NCBI GenBank assembly: GCA_964550795.1
Contig: CAZKBH010000014.1
Location: forward strand, 1-64,000
Length of the DNA: 64,000 nucleotides
Source: M3007 sp964550795
GTDB lineage: Bacteria > Bacteroidota > Bacteroidia > Chitinophagales > Saprospiraceae
Direction: 5' to 3'
Within the stretch, counting starts at the first letter, position 1; each line of letters begins with the position of its first letter. Made by a program: the position numbers and the translations under genes. The notes under the pieces are model-generated. The model searched no databases. It was given only the letters and a program-made list of their open reading frames with translations, and was not told where the DNA came from. This document shows positions 44,964-52,479 of the stretch, piece after piece.

Positions 44964-46716
44964 CCACCAATTTTTTCATTTGTACCTGAGCGCCAGTTTG
45001 CAAGCGAACAAAGTACGTTCCAGCGATTAAGTTCCCCGCATCCAAAAAGTAATTACTAGCCCCAGAAGGAAAATCTCCTGCAAAAACCTCCTGCACGATT
45101 TGACCTAAACTGTTGAAAACCAGAATATTACCATTGGTTTTTGCTTTGGCATTGACGGGGATGACCGTCCTTGCCGAAGCGGGGTTAGGGTAGATTTCCA
45201 TCAATTCAGCACCGGGATTGGTTGTGCTTGAAATTGGACTGACACAGAATTTCCACCAGCCTTCCGGCGCGGTGAGCGGACGCGTGATTGTTTTGCCATT
45301 CACCGCCGTCGCTTCGATGTAATAATAAACGGTGCTGCCAGCGGCTTGTGCCGGGATGCCTCCAAACCAGTCGTCGTTTGGAATAACTCCTTGCGTCATC
45401 TCGGTGCTTTGCCAGGCCCCTGTAGGGTCGGTAGTGTAAAAAACCTTAGCTCCCGCCACGCCGCTGCGGTGCTGAATTGTAGCGTGCAGCCCATATCCTC
45501 CAGGTGTATTGTTATTGTCCTGACATTCCAGGGCCTGATGAACAATCCGCAGCGGATCATCCACCCCAACTTCCTTCGTAATGCAGTGTATTGCGCCCGA
45601 TAAAAAGATAATGCTGTTGCAGTTGATGCCCACGACATTGTATCCAGGCATAGATTCCTCCCAAATGCGCTGCGCAGTGGTATCATATTTAGTTTCGTAA
45701 AAGGGCACAATGATTGTTTTGTTTACAAAAACCGCATTGGCATAGGTGCGGTAATCGGCGCCTACGTCTGGATAACTGCTGCCCACCGGAGGCATGGGGA
45801 TCCGTTTCACTTTATAAGGTGTACCGAAAGCGCTCTGAAAATTACTCAAAACATACTGAATGTTCGCCTCAATTTGAGGCCCATCCGCAATGCCCTCGGG
45901 GTACTGCCCGACCAAAAGCGTCTCTTCGTCGAGCAGTTTCATGTGCATATCAATATGGTGTATTTTATCGTAGGGCAAGGGTTCCATTTTAATGTACCGC
46001 TCGATTCCCATAAAATCCTGCAGGATTTCATCCACGGCTGATTCGGTTTTAACTGAAACGCCGTAGGGGTTGCCCGGACTGTTTTCTTCTAAAATAAGCG
46101 AAGAGGAAAAAGCTGTCCCCATGCCATCTACCATAAAATTCCCGCCCGTGTTGACCAAATCCGAAGGCGCGGCACTGGTGCTGTAAAGCGGAACCCCGAA
46201 ATATGGAGCAATCTTCGTAGCAATGGTGTCATCTTTCTGACGCTGGGTACGATTGTAAATCCAATCCACGAAATACAGTGAATCCACATCATTGGAATAG
46301 ACGGTGTTCGGTCCGAAATCACGTACCCAAACGGAATTATTTGGAGCAATGAGAAAGGTGACATTGGTGTCGTAGTCAACGTCTTCCAACGTAAGTTTTG
46401 CTTTCGCCTGGTTGATTACATTTTGATTTTCGCAGCAAATCACCACGTTGCACTCCTCTCGAGCAGCCCGAACAATTTCAGACAGAATGGTGGAATGGCC
46501 GTTCCAGGTAATAATCACAGCTTGTAATTCCTCCCATTCTGCCATGGTCCGCACGGGGCCATTGGGCGGCGTGGTGATGCCGATGGGCATGATGAACGGA
46601 GGCTCCATTTCCCGCTCCTCTTGAGTTTCGTGTTTTGGAAGCGGAAGATTTTGGGCGTTTAAGAAAAAGGCCCAAGAGAGGGCAATGAAGAAGACAAGGG
46701 TAGTTTTTGTGCGCAT
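44956..46716 (-). CDS. Secreted peptidylarginine deiminase/agmatine deiminase family protein with T9SS sorting domain
   Basis: The start was set at ATG 46716 (MRTKTTLVFFIALSWAFFLNAQ, a signal peptide); a TTG at 46731 is the alternative. 586 residues. Residues ~50-390 form the PAD_porph-type guanidino-modifying domain with Asp133 (WVRDFGP), the His254-x-Asp256 pair (HHIDMH), Asn327 (YRTYANAVF) and nucleophile Cys378 (GAIHCIT), matching the Cys-His-Asp-Asn set of the family. An Ig-like domain follows (VAGAKVFYTTDPTGAW to WWKFCVSP), then a T9SS type A sorting domain (LMEIYPNPASARTVIPVN to MKKLVVR). This architecture resembles the exported P. gingivalis deiminase, so citrullination of proteins or peptides outside the cell is plausible; agmatine as substrate cannot be excluded. 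Confidence 0.9.
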   Translation of the reverse strand: MRTKTTLVFFIALSWAFFLNAQNLPLPKHETQEEREMEPPFIMPIGITTPPNGPVRTMAEWEELQAVIITWNGHSTILSEIVRAAREECNVVICCENQNVINQAKAKLTLEDVDYDTNVTFLIAPNNSVWVRDFGPNTVYSNDVDSLYFVDWIYNRTQRQKDDTIATKIAPYFGVPLYSTSAAPSDLVNTGGNFMVDGMGTAFSSSLILEENSPGNPYGVSVKTESAVDEILQDFMGIERYIKMEPLPYDKIHHIDMHMKLLDEETLLVGQYPEGIADGPQIEANIQYVLSNFQSAFGTPYKVKRIPMPPVGSSYPDVGADYRTYANAVFVNKTIIVPFYETKYDTTAQRIWEESMPGYNVVGINCNSIIFLSGAIHCITKEVGVDDPLRIVHQALECQDNNNTPGGYGLHATIQHRSGVAGAKVFYTTDPTGAWQSTEMTQGVIPNDDWFGGIPAQAAGSTVYYYIEATAVNGKTITRPLTAPEGWWKFCVSPISSTTNPGAELMEIYPNPASARTVIPVNAKAKTNGNILVFNSLGQIVQEVFAGDFPSGASNYFLDAGNLIAGTYFVRLQTGAQVQMKKLVVR

Positions 46717-46778
46717 GGGTAAAATGTACAATGATTCAGTCGATTTAAGGGACGCAAAGGCTCTGTGCTCAGAACTTC

Positions 46779-46786
46779 CAAAGGTA
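46779..46786 (-). promoter_or_regulatory. Putative -7 box (TACCTTTG) for the deiminase gene
   Basis: TACCTTTG on the minus strand, ~63 bases upstream of the ATG at 46716. No consensus -33 element was found. Confidence 0.35.
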
Positions 46787-46823
46787 CAAATTTTGAAATA
46801 ACCATTGTTAATCCTGTCGGAAT

Positions 46824-46838
46824 GACCTCGGAGAGGTC
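46824..46838. repeat. Short palindrome GACCTCGGAGAGGTC
   Basis: Six-base arms around GGA, inside a stretch (CGGAATGACCTCGGAGAGGT then CAAACGTTTG) that looks like a dispersed intergenic palindrome. It lies between the Crp terminator and the deiminase promoter. No second copy was noticed in the window. Confidence 0.4.
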
Positions 46839-46866
46839 AAACGTTTGTAGCGTTTATTATTAAACG

Positions 46867-46899
46867 AAAAAAAAGCGGCGCCGCATTACGCGTGCCGCT
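46867..46899 (-). terminator. Rho-independent terminator of the Crp/Fnr gene
   Basis: On the minus strand, AGCGGC pairs with GCCGCT across a 14-base loop that has an extra GCG/CGC pairing, then at least seven T. It lies ~50 bases after the stop codon at 46948. Confidence 0.75.
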
Positions 46900-46947
46900 C
46901 GAACAAAACCCATTCTATCGTATGAAGCAAAACTAAATTTTTACACA

Positions 46948-47634
46948 TTAAAGCCCCGCTGGAAGTGCTTGCAAATCGCGGAAAAGAATCTTTTTCCGGT
47001 TGAAATACAGCACATTAGAGCGCTTGAGCTGGTTGAGCACTGCAGTCACCATTTGGCGACTGGTGCCGGTCAGATCGGCAATGTCCTGGTGCGTCATATT
47101 GTGTTTTACCAGGGTTTCCATACCTACTTTTCTGCCTTGTTCGTGGCCCATTTGGTGCAGGTATTCCACAATTCGGCTACGGGAATCTTTCAAAACCACG
47201 TTTTCCAACTGACTTTCAGTGTAGCGCAGACGCTCGCCGAGGAAATGCAACAAAGATTGTGCGAAGGCAAAATTGCTTTTCATTACAGCCAGGACTGCAT
47301 TGGCGTCCAGCTCCAGAATTTCGAGCTGATCGTCCATGGCGTATGCAAAATCACGGCGCATGTTATCACCTGTGAGACAAGATTCGCCAAAAAGGCCTCC
47401 TGGGCGGACCACATATTTAATGATGTCTTTTTTCTCGGCATGTACGGCCACCTTCACAACCCCTTTGAGCATAAAATATACTTTATTTGCCAATTGCCCG
47501 GGCTTGTACAGCACCGAATGTTTGCCGTAGGTTTGCACCATGGCACCGCGTTGAATCAACGCGCGTTCTTCAGGGGAAAGCACCGCAAAAAGCGGACTGG
47601 TTTCAAGTACAGGGAGTGAATTTTTAGTGTCCAT
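46948..47634 (-). CDS. Crp/Fnr family transcriptional regulator
   Basis: 228 residues. Residues ~15-125 are a cyclic-nucleotide-binding-like beta barrel (VLYKPGQLANKVYFMLKGVVKV, VRPGGLFGESCLTGD). A long helix follows, and residues ~150-222 form a winged helix-turn-helix (NMTHQDIADLTGTSRQMVTAVLNQLKRSNVLYFNRKKILFRD). The FNR-type N-terminal cysteine cluster is absent, so oxygen sensing by an iron-sulphur centre is unlikely. The ligand is not known. The ~240-base space upstream to the ECF sigma gene is shared with a divergent promoter. Confidence 0.93.
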   Translation of the reverse strand: MDTKNSLPVLETSPLFAVLSPEERALIQRGAMVQTYGKHSVLYKPGQLANKVYFMLKGVVKVAVHAEKKDIIKYVVRPGGLFGESCLTGDNMRRDFAYAMDDQLEILELDANAVLAVMKSNFAFAQSLLHFLGERLRYTESQLENVVLKDSRSRIVEYLHQMGHEQGRKVGMETLVKHNMTHQDIADLTGTSRQMVTAVLNQLKRSNVLYFNRKKILFRDLQALPAGL

Positions 47635-47876
47635 AATCGAAATTTAGCAGAATGTGTTTAGTCGTTCTTTCGACACTAGGACAGCAACCCCCATCTTTGC
47701 CCCTATTCCGGGAACGGCGAAATATTTTTTGGCAATGGATTTGCAAAAGAGCATTTTTAAGAAAAAGCCTGCTTTTAAAAACAAAATTTTGTGGAAGATC
47801 AAATTCAATGCATTTGATTTTTTAACACTAAAATAATAATCCCAGTTTTAGAATAAAAATTTTTTAGTTAAAAAAC

Positions 47877-48470
47877 GTGGAAACACCCGAACAACAACTG
47901 CTTTCTGCCCTCCGTTTTGGCAATGAAGGAGCACTCCGGCAAATTTTTGACCGGCACTACCCGCTGTTGCTCGGGGATATTTACCGGCTTATCCCCGATG
48001 AAAGCACTTGCCAGGACCTCGCGCAGGAAATTTTTGTTGATCTTTGGAACAAGCGGGAAAGCCTCGACATACATACTTCTCTCCGCGCCTACCTGCGCCG
48101 CGCTGCCGTCAATAAATCACTCAATTATATTAAGGCAACCCGAAGGCACCAGTTTGAAGACACGGACGATCTGGGACAATTGCCAGATAACTCGCTGCTG
48201 GACAACACTAAACGGGAGGCGCAGGAGAACATGGAGGATGCCCTGCACGCAGCTATCAATGCATTGCCCGAAAAATGCCGCGTCGTATTCAACTTGAGCC
48301 GCTTCGAACAACTTTCCCACCGACAGATTGCCGAACAACTCGGCATATCGGTGAAAACCATCGAAAATCAAATCACCAAAGCGATGAAAATGCTCCGAGA
48401 TGCCCTGACCGACCATGCGGAAATGTCGTCGGTTGTCATTTTGTGGCTAAACTGGTACTCCGGCGCGTAG
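47877..48470 (+). CDS. ECF RNA polymerase sigma factor
   Basis: 197 residues with a GTG start at 47877 (METPEQQLLSALRFGNEGAL); no in-frame ATG is found nearby upstream, and an AT-rich stretch precedes it. Region 2 reads FDRHYPLLLGDIYRLIPDESTCQDLAQEIFVDLWNKRESLD, and region 4 reads LPEKCRVVFNLSRFEQLSHRQIAEQLGISVKTIENQITKAMKMLRDAL, typical of the Bacteroidota sigma-70 ECF group that works with FecR-type anti-sigma factors. A FecR gene follows 70 bases later. The usual SusC/SusD pair or TonB receptor is not next to it. Confidence 0.93.
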   Translation: METPEQQLLSALRFGNEGALRQIFDRHYPLLLGDIYRLIPDESTCQDLAQEIFVDLWNKRESLDIHTSLRAYLRRAAVNKSLNYIKATRRHQFEDTDDLGQLPDNSLLDNTKREAQENMEDALHAAINALPEKCRVVFNLSRFEQLSHRQIAEQLGISVKTIENQITKAMKMLRDALTDHAEMSSVVILWLNWYSGA

Positions 48471-48540
48471 GGGCATAGGGGATGCCGTCCGGTAAATTGT
48501 CTTTAGGGCGAACCGATCCAATAGGCAACACAAAATAAAA

Positions 48541-49533
48541 ATGAAAGAAAGCGAATTTACACTCCTCCTTAGCAAACGTTTTTCGGGCGAAATCAGCCCG
48601 GAACAATCGGCTACACTCGACGAATGGCTGCGCCGCTCGCCGGAAAATAGCCAATTTGCCGCTGATATGCAGCGGATTTGGGAAAAAGCGGAAGGATACG
48701 GCACTACTTTTTCACCCAATCTCGATGCCGATTTCCAAAAAGTACAAGCTCGAATCCGCCAGGCTGCTCCAACGCAATTGCGGGCTACGCTCGGCCAAAA
48801 ATTGATGCGGGCTGCCGCAGTATTGGTGTTGGCGCTGGCTTCTGTCTGGGGCTGGCAACAGTTTGCGTCCAGTCCTGCTGCTGATATTATGGTGGCTGCT
48901 GAAAATTCCGGTTCCAAAAATGTTTCCCTGCCTGATGGCTCCAACGTATGGTTGCGTGAAGGAAGCCGACTCACCTACGCCGCTAATTTTGATGGGCAAG
49001 CGCGTAACGTAAAACTGCAAGGAGAAGGATATTTTGAAGTTGAACACGACCCTGCGCACCCTTTTAAGGTTGAACTGGAACTGGGCGGCAGCGTGGAAGT
49101 ACTTGGTACTCAATTTGATGTGCGCCAAACCGCCGATCAAACTTCTGTACTCGTACGCTCGGGCAAAGTAAGATTTTCCCCCGCTGCCAATACCGACGGC
49201 CCTGTTCTGACGGCTAATCAAAAAGCTGTTTTTAACCGTGCAGAAGCCCAAGTCAGGGTTTCAAATCTGAGTTCGCTCAACGAACTTTCCTGGCAAACTG
49301 GTGGACTTGAATTTGTAAACACCCCGCTTAATCAGGTCGTGCGCGATTTGGAACAATACTATGGTGTAAAAATAACCCTGCGCAACGAAGCGATGCTCGG
49401 ATGCCCACACAGCGCGCCCCTCACGAGCCAGCCCATTGAAAAAGTGCTGGAAACGCTCGCTTTGACGCATGAACTCAAGGTGAAAAAATTGGGTACACAG
49501 TCTTTTGAGCTAAATGGCGGCACTTGTCGTTAA
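48541..49533 (+). CDS. FecR family anti-sigma factor
   Basis: 330 residues. Residues 1-75 are the cytoplasmic sigma-binding part (FTLLLSKRFSGEISPEQSATLDEWLRRSPENSQFAADMQRIW). A membrane segment lies at ~93-107 (AAAVLVLALASVWGW). Residues ~120-225 are the FecR domain (NVSLPDGSNVWLREGSRLTYAANFDGQARNVKLQGEGYFEVEHDPAHPFKVELE). The C-terminus (LEFVNTPLNQVVRDLEQYYGVKITLRNEAMLGC) is DUF4974. It should hold the ECF sigma factor encoded just upstream until a TonB-dependent receptor signals; that receptor must be encoded elsewhere. The gene ends ~60 bases before a convergent gene. Confidence 0.93.
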   Translation: MKESEFTLLLSKRFSGEISPEQSATLDEWLRRSPENSQFAADMQRIWEKAEGYGTTFSPNLDADFQKVQARIRQAAPTQLRATLGQKLMRAAAVLVLALASVWGWQQFASSPAADIMVAAENSGSKNVSLPDGSNVWLREGSRLTYAANFDGQARNVKLQGEGYFEVEHDPAHPFKVELELGGSVEVLGTQFDVRQTADQTSVLVRSGKVRFSPAANTDGPVLTANQKAVFNRAEAQVRVSNLSSLNELSWQTGGLEFVNTPLNQVVRDLEQYYGVKITLRNEAMLGCPHSAPLTSQPIEKVLETLALTHELKVKKLGTQSFELNGGTCR

Positions 49534-49592
49534 TACCATAGTTTGCCGAATCCCTTAGAAAATGTCAGGCTTACAGTCAAAGCAAACCTCGT

Positions 49593-51101
49593 TTACCCTG
49601 CCATCATTTCCCACAAGTCCTCATAGGGGATAATTTCCACCGCAAAGGTTTGCCCAGCCACCTGCGGTTGTTCCTTACTCAGCACTTCCAGCTCTTTTTT
49701 AATTTTTCTTGCGGCAGCGGCGGATTGATAATCCCGTTTAGCGAAGGCAATTAACAGGTTCAAAAAGGCTGCGCTGCGGCGATTCATGTCGTTGTCAAGG
49801 TATCTTTTGCGGTATTTTTCCAGGGCTTCTACCGAAATATCGGCGGAATCAAAGGTGCCTTTGACCAAATGATGCAGGATGGGCAGGAATACCAAGGGGA
49901 TGTTCATGCCCTGTTTATCCTTAGCCAGCACCTCTATTTCGTTGGAAAGTTTGGCGTAGCGGAAGACCCCAACTACAGCTTCTACCTTGGCAGAATCCAG
50001 TTTCCCGAGCGCTGCGAGCAGGTGCAAATACCCCCCATATACCTGCCAATTGTCACGCACAGCTCCCCCTAAAGATTCAAATTTTGGATGTTGAGCGGCC
50101 GTTTCAAAAACCTCCAGGGCCTGCTCATAGCGGCGGACGAAGAGACAATAATGGACGTGTAACTCATGGGTGCGAAACCAGTTGAAAGAGCCTACCTCCT
50201 CGAGTGACAGGCAATACGCGATTGCTGCTTCTGCTCGACCATCAAAAACACGAAGTTGGGTAAGACATGCAATCTGCTGAAGTGCAATGCCTGAAAGTGC
50301 AGTCCGATTTGTGTTTTGCCTTTTGCCTAATATTTCAATCGTTTCGTCACAAATTTGGAGGGCTTCCTTGCAATTATTTACGGCCAAGCACTTGATAATG
50401 CCAATTTGACCCAAATAATTGTAAAACTGGGAGGTGTCGGCGATTCTAGCCAAAGGCAACAATTCCTCTTGGTAAGCGCTGGCTAAGTCATGTATTTCTT
50501 TGCTGGGTGAACGACGAACAAAATAATAATTGATTAAATTTTCAATGTAGTCTAATGCCAGCATTTCCAGGCGCCTTTTTTCTTCATATTCGTGGTGAAT
50601 CTTGGAGTATTTTTCATGCATCATTTGATTGCCTAACCCCCTCGACTCCATTCTTAACCTTCGAGCAATTTCCGCAGCCAATTCTACAAACTCATATTTC
50701 ACAGCCTGCTCCAGGGTTTGCTCCAGCAAGTGGATGCCGGGACGTCTGGCTTCCCGACCTAGCAGGATGTACGCAGCCGCAAAATCTCGATAACAGTTGT
50801 AATAGGCCTTGGATCGTTCGTTAAACATGGGCTGGTTCAGATCCACAAAAAAGGCGGTATTGAGCAGATTTCGCTCCAAACGCCCTTTCAAACGCAAATA
50901 GGCCTGTGATTTTTGAGATTCACCCTCGCCATAAAACAGCTTTGCCGCCTCCTCGTCACTCTGTACCTTATCCCTGGAGATGGCATCGTACAGGGCTTCC
51001 ACCAGGCTGCCCTCTTCCCCTGCATTGCCCAACACCTCAATTTGTTTCACCTTGTTGCGGGTGATGGTCTTGACCAAATCTTTCAAAGCATCAAAATCCA
51101 T
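49593..51101 (-). CDS. TPR-like helical protein of unknown function
   Basis: 502 residues from ATG 51101 (MDFDALKDLVKTITRNKVKQIEVL). No signal peptide or membrane segment. After a short N-terminal region the whole chain looks like helical pairs in TPR style, e.g. LLEQTLEQAVKYEFVELAAEIARRL, EALQICDETIEILGKRQNTNRTALSGIALQQIACLTQLRVFDGRAEAAIAYCLSL and FVRRYEQALEVFETAAQHPKF. It resembles unnamed proteins I associate with Saprospiraceae, but no function is known. It could be a cytoplasmic scaffold or regulator. A promoter with TTG and TACTTTTG and a 7-3-7 palindrome lie upstream, hinting at control by a DNA-binding protein. Confidence 0.8.
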   Translation of the reverse strand: MDFDALKDLVKTITRNKVKQIEVLGNAGEEGSLVEALYDAISRDKVQSDEEAAKLFYGEGESQKSQAYLRLKGRLERNLLNTAFFVDLNQPMFNERSKAYYNCYRDFAAAYILLGREARRPGIHLLEQTLEQAVKYEFVELAAEIARRLRMESRGLGNQMMHEKYSKIHHEYEEKRRLEMLALDYIENLINYYFVRRSPSKEIHDLASAYQEELLPLARIADTSQFYNYLGQIGIIKCLAVNNCKEALQICDETIEILGKRQNTNRTALSGIALQQIACLTQLRVFDGRAEAAIAYCLSLEEVGSFNWFRTHELHVHYCLFVRRYEQALEVFETAAQHPKFESLGGAVRDNWQVYGGYLHLLAALGKLDSAKVEAVVGVFRYAKLSNEIEVLAKDKQGMNIPLVFLPILHHLVKGTFDSADISVEALEKYRKRYLDNDMNRRSAAFLNLLIAFAKRDYQSAAAARKIKKELEVLSKEQPQVAGQTFAVEIIPYEDLWEMMAG

Positions 51102-51130
51102 GCGTAATCAGTCTAAAATGAAGATATGAG

Positions 51131-51147
51131 AGATTCTACGAATCTCC
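51131..51147. promoter_or_regulatory. Perfect inverted repeat, operator-like, upstream of the TPR-like gene
   Basis: GAGATTC TAC GAATCTC, a 7-3-7 palindrome 30 bases upstream of the ATG at 51101 and downstream of its likely promoter. It could be an operator or a leader hairpin. Confidence 0.4.
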
Positions 51148-51205
51148 CTGTATTGAAATCGGGTTCTTTGTCCTTTTTTGGGTCTGTGGGGTAAGCCTAC
51201 CTTTG
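51148..51205 (+). repeat. Promoter-like block, first copy
   Basis: A 33-base block at 51148-51180 (CCTGTATTGAAATCGGGTTC and onward to a T-run) matches 51376-51408 at 31 positions. It is followed 17 bases later by TACCTTTG at 51198-51205, a perfect -7 box. The plus-strand gene at 51476 is downstream. Confidence 0.55.
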
Positions 51206-51231
51206 CTTTACCAAACAGAGACAAAAGTAAG

Positions 51232-51239
51232 ATCATTTT
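51232..51239 (-). promoter_or_regulatory. Putative promoter of the TPR-like gene
   Basis: TACTTTTG on the minus strand, with a TTG 17 bases upstream on that strand, fits the -33/-7 pattern. The gene starts at 51101, leaving a ~125-base leader that contains the palindrome at 51131. Confidence 0.45.
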
Positions 51240-51375
51240 GCAAACGCAATAATCAGATACAAGCGTAGGGGGCGTCCGGGGGGATGTCACTTGCGTAACT
51301 GCCTAAGGTTGTAAAGTTCATTGACCTATCCGCAGCGCTGCTGTGGGCCTGGTGTTCCGCCATGCCCGAAATCTG

Positions 51376-51433
51376 CCTGTATTGAAATCGGGTATTTTGT
51401 CCTTTTTTAGGGTGAGATACGGTTTGACCTTTG
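51376..51433 (+). repeat. Promoter-like block, second copy
   Basis: Second copy of the block at 51148. After the 33-base match at 51376-51408, GACCTTTG at 51426-51433 sits 17 bases on, one base off the -7 consensus. The ATG at 51476 follows 42 bases later, so this copy is the likelier promoter of that gene. Confidence 0.55.
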
Positions 51434-51475
51434 TGACAAGATTTAATTCTGATTCACAAACAAAACGTCTCCATC

Positions 51476-51952
51476 ATGAACTTGGTTTTTTCACACAGCA
51501 GTCCACGTACCCAATCTTCTGCCCCAACGACTCAAACCATTGGCAATGTTTCTAATATCGCCAAAACCTTGAATAATTTGGGTTTGATGAGACGTTTGTT
51601 CTTTTTGTTGCAAATACTCGCGTTGCCCTGCTTGTTTGCTTTCACCAAGCCAACAACCATCGCTACGAACGAACAAATCAACGCAGGTTTTGCAAGTGCT
51701 GCCACGGCATTCACTACTCAAAAAACGAACGCCGAACCTGTAAACGTGTCATGGGCTGAGGTACCAGGAGTCCAGAGTTACAGCTTAGTAGTGACGGAAA
51801 ATGGCTCAACCGTACAACATTCCATGGTATCCGGGACGACCAAAACGTTGAATGGATTGACCTCAGGGCACACTTACCGCTGCACCGTAGTAGGTTTGGC
51901 CAATGGAACACAAGTTACGGATTATATCATTGTTTTGGACATCATGCCTTAA
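51476..51952 (+). CDS. Small secreted FN3-like protein
   Basis: 158 residues from ATG 51476; the internal ATG at 51587 (MRRLFFLLQILALPCLFAF) gives a standard signal peptide and 121 residues and may be the true start. The mature part holds one fibronectin type III-like fold: EPVNVSWAEVPGVQSYSLVVTENGSTVQHSMVSGTTKTLNGLTSGHTYRCTVVGLANG. It ends shortly after this domain, without a T9SS sorting sequence. Function unknown; a small periplasmic or surface binding protein is likely. It is preceded by a duplicated promoter-like block and followed, over 200 bases later, by a terminator. Confidence 0.72.
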   Translation: MNLVFSHSSPRTQSSAPTTQTIGNVSNIAKTLNNLGLMRRLFFLLQILALPCLFAFTKPTTIATNEQINAGFASAATAFTTQKTNAEPVNVSWAEVPGVQSYSLVVTENGSTVQHSMVSGTTKTLNGLTSGHTYRCTVVGLANGTQVTDYIIVLDIMP

Positions 51953-52174
51953 TTGTCTGCAAAAAAGTATTCAGGCCTCCGCCTAAGATAATCCGCTTCG
52001 TTTGACCGTAAAAAATTGACCAACTGTCAAATAAACTTTGATTAAAACGACAGAAACAACATTTTTTAATATCCAGGGCGGTTTTGCCCAACGGAAACTA
52101 CCGTATTTTAATCTTTCTGCCGTGTATTAAAACACGCTTTATTGCACTTCATTTAAATAATCCTTCCTATCGCG

Positions 52175-52207
52175 AACCGGAGCGTCACCTTGCGCTTCGG
52201 TTTTTTT
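52175..52207 (+). terminator. Rho-independent terminator
   Basis: A 10-bp stem AACCGGAGCG with CGCTTCGGTT (one G-T wobble), an eight-base loop, and seven T. It lies 222 bases after the FN3-like gene in a 527-base space that otherwise holds only a second hairpin at 52249. Confidence 0.78.
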
Positions 52208-52248
52208 ATGCACCTGCGGCAAGTGCTTCGCATCTATTATCGAGTGCT

Positions 52249-52283
52249 CAGACTTTCCAAGTTTAAAAAACTTGGGAAGTCTG
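52249..52283. repeat. 16-bp inverted repeat hairpin in intergenic space
   Basis: CAGACTTTCCAAGTTT, loop AAA, then AAACTTGGGAAGTCTG, with one G-T pair. It has no T-tract and lies ~200 bases upstream of the M16 gene. It looks like a dispersed palindrome rather than a terminator. Confidence 0.6.
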
Positions 52284-52479
52284 CCTCCGCAATAATATCC
52301 AGTATAGAGGTGCACATTACTGTTCAGGGTCCTATTCCATTCGTTTATCCAATCTTTGTCCGCTCCTGCCAGCATTAGCCAATCTTCGGGCGCTAATTTG
52401 CAACTTCAGCCGTTTTCGTTAGAACAGTTTCTTAGCCTTTCACATTCATCAGTTTAACCAATCTACACAGGAACGACGT

